49,067 bases of DNA from Bacteroidales bacterium (GTDB lineage Bacteria; Bacteroidota; Bacteroidia; Bacteroidales; UBA10428): the NCBI GenBank assembly GCA_016935435.1, contig JAFGQZ010000044.1, forward strand, positions 1 through 49,067, read 5' to 3'. Shown piece by piece: positions 1 through 7,879 of the stretch. Position numbers and translations under genes: made by a program. Positions within the stretch are counted from its first letter, which is position 1, and each line of letters starts with the position of its first letter. The notes below the pieces were generated by a model. It was not told where the DNA came from. It made no database searches and saw only the letters and a list, made by a program, of their open reading frames with translations.

Positions 1-372
1 AGTAATAAGCTTGTTGAAGTTGGCGGTTTCAATACTTCGAATGGAGGTAACATACAACAATGGGAAGATGCAGGGCAACAAACCGGGCATTGGCAGTTTT
101 TTGCTGCTGCTAAATCTACAAGTTCTGAATTGACTCAAAAAGAAAATTATATAATTTATCCGGATCCGGCAGCTAATGAGATATTTATAAAGGGAATTAC
201 AAGCGCTGCAACAGTTGAGGTATTTAATACCCAGGGGTCATTAGTACTTGTAAAAACTGATATTAATGAAAGTCAATCAGTTAATATCGAAGATTTAAAA
301 CAAGGATTATATGTTGTTTTAATAAAGATGGAAAGTGGTGAAATTCAGCACTTAAAGTTTGTGAAGGAGTAA
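1..372 (+). CDS. 3' end of a secreted protein with ricin-type lectin and T9SS sorting domains (partial)
   Basis: The reading frame is open from the first base and ends at TAA 370-372, so the gene starts outside the window. The first 35 or so residues (LVEVGG..., GGNIQQWED, then a W and Q pair) look like the last repeat of a ricin-type beta-trefoil (CBM13-like) carbohydrate-binding domain. After a short Ser/Thr linker, about 75 residues starting at YIIYPDPAANEIFIKG form a Por/type IX secretion C-terminal sorting domain. It has the usual pattern: P-x-P near its start, VEVFNTQG in the middle, and LKQGLYVV near its end. Such proteins are normally exported through the type IX system and anchored at or released from the cell surface. 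The missing N-terminal part is often a glycoside hydrolase, but nothing here shows it. Confidence 0.8.
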   Translation, partial: SNKLVEVGGFNTSNGGNIQQWEDAGQQTGHWQFFAAAKSTSSELTQKENYIIYPDPAANEIFIKGITSAATVEVFNTQGSLVLVKTDINESQSVNIEDLKQGLYVVLIKMESGEIQHLKFVKE

Positions 373-404
373 AACAATACTAGTATTCTAAGTTTATAAG
401 ATTT

Positions 405-445
405 TGGGCATTGCTTGTTTTATGTAATGCCCATTTCTTTTTTTA
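405..445 (+). terminator. Rho-independent terminator after the lectin/T9SS gene
   Basis: TGGGCATT (405-412) pairs with AATGCCCA (426-433), giving an 8-bp stem with a 13-nt loop. A T-rich tract follows at once. It lies 33 bp after the stop codon at 372. Confidence 0.75.
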
Positions 446-993
446 TTAAGTACAGGTAATCTATTGTTCAACTTAAGAATATAATTTATCCTTTAAGTGT
501 AACTTTTAGCGAAAAATGTGTTTAAGCAAAAAATAACTAAAGCAAAATGTTATATTTAGTTGATCCTTAGCAAGTGGTTAAATTATTGAATTTTAGTTGA
601 CTAAAGTTAACAGCTTTAATAAAACACAGGTTAGAATTTGCATGAAAAGGGCTAAATTCCTTAAAAATCTTGCAGATTTCATCAGTAAAATAGGAAATCT
701 CAGTAATTATATCTTTATTAATATTCATGGGTTTTGCCTCTAATTAATTGTTTGTCAGACTATTAAATTAGGAAACCCCATGTTCTTTGCAAACTTTTAT
801 GAACAATACTTATCAACTAATTCATTAAATTTCAAAACATTAATAATCGAACTCAGGTTATTACATTAGTTAAATCGTTTGCTTTAAAAATTCAGCTTGG
901 TTATTCAATGCCATTGCCTAAGCACCCTGCATTATATGCCAAAATAATTTTAACTGCAGAAAGTACCCTTTGCTTTTATTTAGTATGCAGGGG
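446..993. other. AT-rich intergenic region with no gene seen
   Basis: No convincing reading frame or RNA gene was found between the terminator and purA. The only structure seen is an 8-bp inverted repeat, CCCTGCAT (925-932) and ATGCAGGG (985-992), next to the purA stop. Its loop is too long for an ordinary terminator. The plus-strand gene to the left and purA converge on this gap, so no promoter is required here. Confidence 0.5.
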
Positions 994-2262
994 TTAAAGC
1001 ATAATTGTCTGATTGCGGTTTGGCCCGAGCGAAATTATCGAAACAGGCACTTTCGTTTTTTCTTCAATAAAAGCTATATACTTTTTTAAACTGCCGGGCA
1101 GACAATTTTTACATTTCACTTCTTTTAAGTCGTTTTCAGACCAACCGTCCAATTCTTCAAATACAACACCGGTAACAGTTTCTAAATCGTATGGCAGGTA
1201 GTTAATTGTTTCACCACTATCGAGTTTATAGCCAGTGGCAACCTTAATTTTATCGAAACCCGAAAGCACATCGGCTTTCATCATAATAAGGCTTGTTACA
1301 CCGTTAAGCATAATGGCATAGTTCAATGCCGGCAGATCGAGCCAGCCGCACCTGCGCGGGCGTCCGGTTGTTGAACCGAACTCGTTGCCTTTTTTACGTA
1401 TGAGTTCACCTGTATCGCAATGCAATTCGGTAGGAAACGGGCCGCTGCCTACACGGGTGCAATATGCTTTAAAAACGCCCAGGACTTTACCAATACGGTT
1501 TGGGGCAACCCCCAGGCCAGTGCATGCACCGGCTGTAATTGTATTCGACGATGTTACGTATGGGTACGAGCCAAAATCGACATCGAGCAAGGTTCCCTGT
1601 GCCCCTTCGGCAAGAACAGTTTTTCCTTCTGTAAGTAACTGGTTTAAGTAATGTTCGCTGTCGATAATTCGGTATTTTTTAATTTCTTCTATGCCTTCAA
1701 ACCATCCGGCTTCAAATTCTTCCAGTTTATATTCGTAGTTATACATCTTAAGCAGCTCCTGGTGTTTTTGCAACAGGGCATTGTACTTCTCCTTAAAGTC
1801 AACCGACAGGATGTCGCCAATTCTAAGACCGTTCCTGCCAGTTTTATCCATATAGGTAGGCCCTATGCCTTTTAGGGTTGAGCCAATTTTTGTTTTTCCT
1901 TTCGCTGCCTCCGAAGCGGCATCAAGTATGCGGTGCGAGGGTAGTATAAGGTGGGCCTTTTTCGAAATGAGCAGTTGTTTCGAAATATCAACGTTTATGG
2001 TTTTTAATTTATCAATCTCTTTTTTAAAAATAATTGGGTCAATAACAACTCCGTTTCCGATAATGTTTATTTGGCCTTCGCGGAATATGCCCGAGGGAAT
2101 GGTGTGCAGCACGTGCTTAATGTTGTTAAATTCCAGGGTGTGCCCGGCATTTGGCCCTCCCTGGAAGCGGGCAATAACATTATATTGCGGGGTTAGTACG
2201 TCAACAATTTTTCCTTTACCTTCGTCGCCCCACTGAAGGCCAAGCAATACATCAACTTTCAT
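994..2262 (-). CDS. purA: Adenylosuccinate synthetase
   Basis: Catalyses IMP + aspartate + GTP to adenylosuccinate, the first committed step from IMP to AMP, in the cytoplasm. At 422 aa it is the usual length. The N-terminal signature QWGDEGKGK (residues 10-18) contains the catalytic Asp13. GGPNAGHT contains the catalytic His41. The IMP-binding stretch GIGPTYMDKTGRNGLR, the segment GSTTGRPRRCGWLD and the C-terminal guanine-binding region are all present. The start chosen is the first ATG, which places QWGDE at the standard distance from the N terminus. The gene stands alone: its left neighbour converges on it, and the right-hand gene cluster ends in its own terminator 104 bp upstream of the purA start. 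Confidence 0.98.
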   Translation of the reverse strand: MKVDVLLGLQWGDEGKGKIVDVLTPQYNVIARFQGGPNAGHTLEFNNIKHVLHTIPSGIFREGQINIIGNGVVIDPIIFKKEIDKLKTINVDISKQLLISKKAHLILPSHRILDAASEAAKGKTKIGSTLKGIGPTYMDKTGRNGLRIGDILSVDFKEKYNALLQKHQELLKMYNYEYKLEEFEAGWFEGIEEIKKYRIIDSEHYLNQLLTEGKTVLAEGAQGTLLDVDFGSYPYVTSSNTITAGACTGLGVAPNRIGKVLGVFKAYCTRVGSGPFPTELHCDTGELIRKKGNEFGSTTGRPRRCGWLDLPALNYAIMLNGVTSLIMMKADVLSGFDKIKVATGYKLDSGETINYLPYDLETVTGVVFEELDGWSENDLKEVKCKNCLPGSLKKYIAFIEEKTKVPVSIISLGPNRNQTIML

Positions 2263-2365
2263 AAAATCCGATTAAAAAATTAATTATCAAAACCGGGGCA
2301 AGGTACTAAATTTTCGTCAAAATTTTGTTGTTGTTGATAAGATGGGGAAAACTGGGCAGCAAGAA

Positions 2366-2398
2366 AAAAGCAGCGACAAAAATATCATCGCTGCTTTT
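2366..2398 (-). terminator. Rho-independent terminator of the polysaccharide utilisation operon
   Basis: An 11-bp perfect stem, AAAAGCAGCGA (2366-2376) with TCGCTGCTTTT (2388-2398), has an 11-nt loop. Read on the minus strand it ends in a run of T. It lies 42 bp beyond the stop of the GH16-like gene, so it closes the susC-to-GH16 transcription unit. Confidence 0.85.
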
Positions 2399-2440
2399 CG
2401 AACCGCACAACCTAACCAAAAATGTATGAGAATTTTATGA

Positions 2441-3619
2441 TTATTGTTTTAAAACCAATAGTTTATTCGAAGTTGTTTTAGAGCCTGTCCATGTATGAAA
2501 AAAATATATGCCGGGTTTTAAGTTTTGCAACGATATTTTTAAATGGCATACTCCTTTTGAATACGAACTTATTGTTGGTATTGAAACTGTTTTTCCTTCA
2601 GCCGAAGTTAGCGTAAAAAATCCCGGGTAATCTGGCTCTCCGGTTATTTCAATATTAAATACATCGCTCGATGGGTTTGGAAATATTTTTATATTACCTG
2701 TACCTGCATGTGTTTTTTCATTGGGCATGTAGTTTGAACTGCTTGTTGAGCCAGTGGTGTTTTTTCGCAAAATGCCATTTTCACGAAGGTATTCAACCCT
2801 GTTTATTACTTCGTTTGTATTCAGGCTTATATCTTTGGAATGATAAACCCAATCGACAAGCATACTGCTTTTTCTGTTTTCGTTTTCAGTCCCAGTAGTG
2901 TTATTGAAAATCCAGTTTGCGAACGAAATGTTAACATCGGAGTCGGGGATGTATTTGTTGTGAGTTGCCATAAGCTGCCCGTCAACATAATACTGTACCG
3001 GCCCCCCGGGGGTACTTGTGTATAACAGGGTGTGCCAACCTCTGTACGATTTAAGCGAGTTGTTGTAAACTTTAGTTTCACATGTCTCCCATGTTGTGAA
3101 ATAGAGGTTGTTGCTGCGTGAGGGGCCTCCCCATGCATCCCAGGGCAGGTACTCAAAATCGCATTCAGAGTACTTTTCTGCTTCGGTGCAGGTTGCATAA
3201 GGGCTTATGGTGTAAAAGGTTTCTACATTGGCATCGGAGAAAAGGGCAGGGGTGTCGTCGAAATATACCCTGGCCGCAAAAGTACCGTGGCGGTATGAGA
3301 AATCCGATGTTTCTATTCGGGCATGACTAATGGTGCCGTTGTTCTTATCTACTACTGTCGATACTTTAAGCAGCTTGTTGTTTGCAATGGAAGTATCGAT
3401 AATAAACTCAATGTTGTTTGCTGAATAAACTGCATTAGCAGGCGGCCCGCTTATGCCGTCAACAATGCTCCATTTATTGGTTACCGGCAAAGCATTATCG
3501 GATGCCGATTCGTAATTAAAATCGTCGAACAGCTCTGGAATGTTTTCCTGTGCCGGAATTGTTTTTATAAAACAAAGCGTAACAACAAAGAGGAAAAGAA
3601 GCCGCAAATTATGGATCAT
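2441..3619 (-). CDS. Secreted GH16-like glycanase with T9SS sorting domain
   Basis: Predicted endo-acting glycan hydrolase or transglycosylase with a concanavalin-like jelly-roll fold. Residues 1-23 are a signal peptide ending in IPAQ. The catalytic-type domain covers about 28-270. It includes ARIETSDFSYRHGTFAARV and, at 152-156, E-C-D-F-E, the short GH16 motif (nucleophile Glu152, Asp154, acid/base Glu156). A beta-sandwich half follows (GWHTLLYTSTPGG, QYYVDGQ). Residues 310-392 are a type IX secretion C-terminal domain (FPNPSSDVFNIEI ... LKPGIYFF), so the enzyme should pass the outer membrane by T9SS, unlike the lipoproteins upstream. It is the last gene of the susC operon, 11 bp after the GH18 gene. 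The family assignment rests on the fold-like pattern and EXDXE. The substrate is not determined; GH16 members act on beta-glucans, galactans or fungal chitin-glucan. Confidence 0.75.
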   Translation of the reverse strand: MIHNLRLLFLFVVTLCFIKTIPAQENIPELFDDFNYESASDNALPVTNKWSIVDGISGPPANAVYSANNIEFIIDTSIANNKLLKVSTVVDKNNGTISHARIETSDFSYRHGTFAARVYFDDTPALFSDANVETFYTISPYATCTEAEKYSECDFEYLPWDAWGGPSRSNNLYFTTWETCETKVYNNSLKSYRGWHTLLYTSTPGGPVQYYVDGQLMATHNKYIPDSDVNISFANWIFNNTTGTENENRKSSMLVDWVYHSKDISLNTNEVINRVEYLRENGILRKNTTGSTSSSNYMPNEKTHAGTGNIKIFPNPSSDVFNIEITGEPDYPGFFTLTSAEGKTVSIPTISSYSKGVCHLKISLQNLKPGIYFFHTWTGSKTTSNKLLVLKQ

Positions 3620-3630
3620 TCTTATATAAA

Positions 3631-4794
3631 TTAGTTCAGTTCGTTATATATTACATTTAAGAGCAGGTTTTCTTTTTGCAGGTTATATTTCCAGAACATT
3701 GCCCCCCCCAGTTTATTGTCCTTAATGTACTCACATTTAATTTTTACCGATTCGGGGTTTTCGTAGGTTACAAAAATATCCAGGTTTTCGTTCCATAGAT
3801 AGGGTACACAAGCACTGCTGTCCCAATGCTGGTTATATCCATTTATATTTATATACTCAGAGAGCAAATCTTCATAAACACTGTTAATTCCGGCACCCTG
3901 GCCCAGGTTGTGTATATTTTCGTTGTTGGATTGGCCGGTTATTTTCCAACTGCGCGAATAAAAAGGTATTCCAAGAACAATTTTATCGGCAGGAATATTC
4001 TTTTGCAGCAGAAACCTTACTGCGCTGTCGGCAGATAAGTATTTAGGGCTTTTAGCATCGTACAGGTTCGATTGGTGGCCCGATACAGGTTCCCATTCGC
4101 CATAAAAATCGTAGGTCATTAAATTAATAAAATCGAGGTGTTTGCTGAATTCTGTTACTTCGGTTGTTGCGTAGAATTCATGAAACGCAGGTATGGCCAC
4201 CGAGGTAATGTAATGTTTGTTGTCGATAATACCGATACTGTCGAGAGCCTGACGGAGTTCATCCAGTAGCAGGTTGAAGGTGGTTTTGTCTTCGGCCCTG
4301 AAGTTATTGGTTTTTCCAGGCCTGCCCGGATATTCCCAGTCAACATCAATGCCATCGAGCTTGAAATATTGTATAAACTTTAAGGCGCTTTCGATAAACT
4401 TTTTGCGTGAAGTACCAGACAATGCCATATCGGAAAACTGATCGGAAAATTCCCATCCTCCAACCGAAATAATTAAAGCGGCTTTTGGGTTGTTTTTGTC
4501 GATATGTTCCCTTAGCAACCTTAAATTTATTGAATCGCTCAGGTATCCTGTTTCTATACAGCCATTGTTAATTTTGGCAAATGAATAATTAATATGGGTT
4601 AACCTTCCAATATCAATTTTTGAAGTGTCGATTGTGTCGTTTGACGGAAAAATATAGGCAATAATTTTTTTTACATTGCTACTGCTATTAACGCTTACTT
4701 GTTTTGGCCCGCATGAGATTAAAAGCATTAAAGAAACAACAGTTAAAACCGCTCGGAATATTTGTACCATAATATAAATGTTAAAATTTTTCAT
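3631..4794 (-). CDS. GH18 chitinase-type lipoprotein
   Basis: Predicted surface or periplasmic glycosidase cleaving beta-1,4-N-acetylglucosamine linkages by the GH18 substrate-assisted mechanism. Numbering is from ATG 4794. The lipobox LLISC places the lipidated Cys at 28. SVGGW lies at 110-114 and the catalytic DGIDVDWE at 147-154 (acid Glu154). MTYD is at 226-229, followed by a chitinase-insertion-type segment (GIPFYSRSW) and a closing GGAMFW. All key GH18 residues are intact. The domain arrangement looks more like a chitinase than an endo-N-acetylglucosaminidase, but the exact substrate is inferred. The reading frame extends upstream to 4839, but those 15 residues would precede an otherwise normal lipoprotein signal. 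ATG 4770 is a second possible start. It lies in the same operon as the inactive GH18 relative just upstream. Confidence 0.9.
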   Translation of the reverse strand: MKNFNIYIMVQIFRAVLTVVSLMLLISCGPKQVSVNSSSNVKKIIAYIFPSNDTIDTSKIDIGRLTHINYSFAKINNGCIETGYLSDSINLRLLREHIDKNNPKAALIISVGGWEFSDQFSDMALSGTSRKKFIESALKFIQYFKLDGIDVDWEYPGRPGKTNNFRAEDKTTFNLLLDELRQALDSIGIIDNKHYITSVAIPAFHEFYATTEVTEFSKHLDFINLMTYDFYGEWEPVSGHQSNLYDAKSPKYLSADSAVRFLLQKNIPADKIVLGIPFYSRSWKITGQSNNENIHNLGQGAGINSVYEDLLSEYININGYNQHWDSSACVPYLWNENLDIFVTYENPESVKIKCEYIKDNKLGGAMFWKYNLQKENLLLNVIYNELN

Positions 4795-4880
4795 AAGAAA
4801 ATAGAGCAGGAGGGAGCAACCCCTCCCGCTCAGAACCATTCAATGCTAACACATTACATTGAAAACTATTACCCATACTT

Positions 4881-6224
4881 TTAATTGCCTAAGGCTTTGT
4901 ATGCTTTTGCCAGAAGCGATTTCCCCTCTGTTCGGGTGTCGCTTTCGAGGCTCCAGATCATTAGTCCGCCCAGGTCTTGATCAATTACATATTGTGCTTT
5001 TTGTTCCACTTCGTTAAGTCCGTCGTAGAAAATTCCATCATCAACCGGAAGCACATTTTTATTATGGGCTTCGGCATCCCTGGTTAGAATATTCTTATAA
5101 CTTTCGTATGCGGTGTATTGCCATAGGTTGCCCCAGGTAACTGTGCTTAGGTCTTCGGGCAGGAAGTAATGCAGGCCGAAAGCCGGGAACCCGCCAACAA
5201 TTTTGTCTTTAGGCATGCCAAAACCAGTCCATGAGTCAACCAGTCCAGACAGGGCCCAAAGTGGCGAATGGGCTGTGGCGGTGAGGTCTTCATACCTGAA
5301 AGCATGCAGGTTTACCCAGTCAATTTCAGGAACTGTGGCAATGGCCGAAAGTACGCCGGTAGTCCATCCGCCAGGTACCGAGGCAGTATAGAAAAACTTA
5401 CCGCGAGGGGTTTCTTCGGGTAAATACGAAGGAATGGAGCTAAAGAATGCAGAAACGATATCAGGGTCGAGGTATCCTTCTGATGTATTGTTCAAATAAA
5501 TATTAATACCATCGAGGTCGTTGTCGGCACAGAATTTCACAACCGTTTCCATTGCTTTGGCCTGTTTTCCTGCATCGGATATTACATTGAAGAACCCATA
5601 ATTGGCATAATATCCGCCACCATTAAGATTAATAATGTCGCCTGTTACATCGAGCAGTACATAAACCCCCGCATTGTGGGCAACTTTTGCCAGAAGCGGA
5701 ATATCGAGGTTAGTAAAAGTTGTATCGGCCAGCGATTCCCTGCCTTCGACTTCGCCAACCACAGCCGATGATATTACCAGGTGGGTAAGGTTGTTCAAAT
5801 CGATATCGTCGATAGAACCATCGCGGGTTATAAAACCCACCATTTTTTTATTATAGGCTTTTGGTTTAAAGTCGCTGAGTACTACTACACTTGCCTCGCG
5901 ATAGTTTTTAACACCATTGCGGGTAACTTCGAAGCGCAATATCGAGTTGTTATTATCCATATTGAACACATACGAAAAATCGAGTTCTTCCGAAACTTTT
6001 ACACTATCGACATACCAGGCAAAAATAGCATTGTCTGCCGGCGATACCTGGGGATTAATGGTAACAGTATCGCCTTCCTGAGTGGTTAAGGTGTTGTACC
6101 AGCCAAAAATACGTGGCACTGCATTGTCGTCGAATGTGGGGTTCGATAGCTCCTCATCGCAACCTGTAAAAATTAAGGCTGACATGACAAAAGCCAAAAC
6201 CATCCATTGCTTTATATTTTTCAT
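4881..6224 (-). CDS. Catalytically dead GH18-like surface glycan-binding lipoprotein
   Basis: A 447-aa lipoprotein (lipobox FTGC, Cys22). Residues 38-116 form an Ig/PKD-like beta domain. Residues 125-445 have a GH18 TIM-barrel pattern (MVGFITRDG, LTHLVIS, LDGINIYLN, GGFPAFGLHYF, LGGLMIWSLESD). The catalytic signature DxxDxDxE is eroded: the matching stretch is D238-G-I-N241-I-Y243-L-N245. Both inner Asp residues and the acid Glu are replaced, and the strand-3 SxGG motif is also lost. It occupies the slot directly after susD, where utilisation loci usually encode a SusE/surface glycan-binding protein. The likely role is to bind the glycan at the surface rather than cut it. The loss of residues is seen directly; the binding role is inferred. 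Confidence 0.8.
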   Translation of the reverse strand: MKNIKQWMVLAFVMSALIFTGCDEELSNPTFDDNAVPRIFGWYNTLTTQEGDTVTINPQVSPADNAIFAWYVDSVKVSEELDFSYVFNMDNNNSILRFEVTRNGVKNYREASVVVLSDFKPKAYNKKMVGFITRDGSIDDIDLNNLTHLVISSAVVGEVEGRESLADTTFTNLDIPLLAKVAHNAGVYVLLDVTGDIINLNGGGYYANYGFFNVISDAGKQAKAMETVVKFCADNDLDGINIYLNNTSEGYLDPDIVSAFFSSIPSYLPEETPRGKFFYTASVPGGWTTGVLSAIATVPEIDWVNLHAFRYEDLTATAHSPLWALSGLVDSWTGFGMPKDKIVGGFPAFGLHYFLPEDLSTVTWGNLWQYTAYESYKNILTRDAEAHNKNVLPVDDGIFYDGLNEVEQKAQYVIDQDLGGLMIWSLESDTRTEGKSLLAKAYKALGN

Positions 6225-6253
6225 AGATTAATTTTTTAAGTAATAAACAATAA

Positions 6254-7858
6254 TTATTCTGCATCCCACCATACACGGTTGTTCCAACTGTCTGCTGCTC
6301 CTGTCATGCGGCCTTTAGCTTCTTCAACATTGGCATTGTTGAGCAGGTATTCGTTTACGGGGTATTGCATTCGGCGCGGAATTTCGCCGTTCGACTGGTT
6401 AACAGCCGGGTCGCGGTTAGGGTAAACCAGTGCAGGATATCCCGAACGTCTCCAGTTGGCATACGCTTCTTGTCCGTTGAGCAAAAAGTTAATCCATAAC
6501 TGGGAGTTAATTTGTTCAAGTTCTTTTCCGCTTTCCAGCGGGTTGGCAGCAACAAACCCATCAATGGTTGGTTGGCCAACAGCCGGGGCCCCGTAAATTG
6601 TAAGTTGTTTCACACCTGCATCGAGGGCCCTTTGAAAGTGCTCTTGGGCTGTACTGCCCGTATTCCATCCCCTGAAGGCAGCTTCTGCCATCCAGAGTTC
6701 GGTTTCGGCGTAGCTCATTACAATATATGGTGCATTAGTGGCTGTAAAATATTTTGCCGGCTGCATAAACTGGAATTTTCCTGCAATTTCGGTTTCAACC
6801 CCTGCCACATCGGCCACAATAGGTGCGGGTGCACTATCGTAAACAAAAGTTGACGGAGGCTGGAACAATCTGCGGTAATTGTTTTCGTAGTTGGCCAAAA
6901 CCTGTGGTGTTACATCGGTACGTTGGTTATCGTCGAGATAACAAGCTGCTATTAATGCCAGGCGGGGGTCGCTGGTTTCAAGCATATAGTTGCCCAGGGT
7001 AGAGGTAATTCTGAAAGCGCTCTCCGATGGCGATACATTCATAAACACATACGATACGCCATTTCCGCCAAAAACCCCACCGCCAAATGCCACATCAATA
7101 TGCTTCATAACAGCTGCATCGTCGTTGCCCTGCAATACACCGCCGGCAATAGCCGCTTCAGCTTCTGTACGTGCCTTGTCGGGGTTTACTTTGGTGAGCC
7201 TCATGGCCAGGCGCAGGCGCAGCGAGTTGCCAAACTTTCTCCATTTGGCTATGTCGCCTTCGAAATAAAAATCGTTGGTAATGGCATCTTTCGACTCATC
7301 GAGCGCAGAAGTTGCTGCTGCAAGCTCTACAAAAAAGTCGTTATAGATATCTTCCTGACGGTCGTAAACCGGAGTAAGAATGCCTTCGTAATAACCTTTT
7401 CCGGCTTGGGAGTATGGTATGTCGCCGTATATATCGGTAAGCCGCGAGAATATAAGCACACGCATAATTCGAGAAACGGCATTTATATTTGTTTGCGACT
7501 CGACATCTTTGGTACGTTCAACCATATCGGTAATATTTTTAACCTCACGCGGGTATTGAACATCCCAGAGGGCGCTCATATAGGCATCGTTTTTCTGGCC
7601 TTTTCCGCCATATTCTACCGATGCATATTCCCCGGTCCATAGCTGCATCCATTCGGTAGCGTAAATAAACCCGTTTCTCCACTGCTCGTAACGTCCGCCA
7701 GAAAGCTGCATCTGAATGGTGGTAAGCATCAGGTTTGGATCCATATCGGTTGATGTGGTGGGGTTTTGGTTCATCTCCTCAAAATCGGCACAACTGTTAA
7801 AAAGCGTTGCTGCGAGGAGAAGAAATATGTAAATCTTCGATTTTATTTTATTTTCCAT
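6254..7858 (-). CDS. SusD/RagB-family outer-membrane substrate-binding lipoprotein
   Basis: Surface lipoprotein that forms the lid of the SusC transporter and helps capture oligosaccharides. The signal peptide ends in LFNSC with lipidated Cys23. The body has the SusD-like_2 pattern: NQNPT after the lipid anchor, RIMRVLIFSRLTDIYGDIPYSQA (about 130-155), PVYDRQEDIY, and KWRKFGNSLRLRLAMRL (about 217-233). Near the C terminus are LNGQEAYANWRRSGYP and IPRRMQYPVNE. The length of 534 aa is normal for the family. It starts 21 bp after the stop of the susC gene and sits 29 bp before the GH18-like gene, so these are cotranscribed. The ligand is not readable from the sequence; chitin-type oligosaccharides are inferred from the GH18 neighbours. 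Confidence 0.95.
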   Translation of the reverse strand: MENKIKSKIYIFLLLAATLFNSCADFEEMNQNPTTSTDMDPNLMLTTIQMQLSGGRYEQWRNGFIYATEWMQLWTGEYASVEYGGKGQKNDAYMSALWDVQYPREVKNITDMVERTKDVESQTNINAVSRIMRVLIFSRLTDIYGDIPYSQAGKGYYEGILTPVYDRQEDIYNDFFVELAAATSALDESKDAITNDFYFEGDIAKWRKFGNSLRLRLAMRLTKVNPDKARTEAEAAIAGGVLQGNDDAAVMKHIDVAFGGGVFGGNGVSYVFMNVSPSESAFRITSTLGNYMLETSDPRLALIAACYLDDNQRTDVTPQVLANYENNYRRLFQPPSTFVYDSAPAPIVADVAGVETEIAGKFQFMQPAKYFTATNAPYIVMSYAETELWMAEAAFRGWNTGSTAQEHFQRALDAGVKQLTIYGAPAVGQPTIDGFVAANPLESGKELEQINSQLWINFLLNGQEAYANWRRSGYPALVYPNRDPAVNQSNGEIPRRMQYPVNEYLLNNANVEEAKGRMTGAADSWNNRVWWDAE

Positions 7859-7879
7859 AGTAATAATTTTTCAGCATGA

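Noticed and set aside
925-992. CCCTGCAT/ATGCAGGG inverted repeat as the purA terminator
   Set aside because: The loop is 52 nt and no T-tract follows; it is recorded only in the intergenic note.
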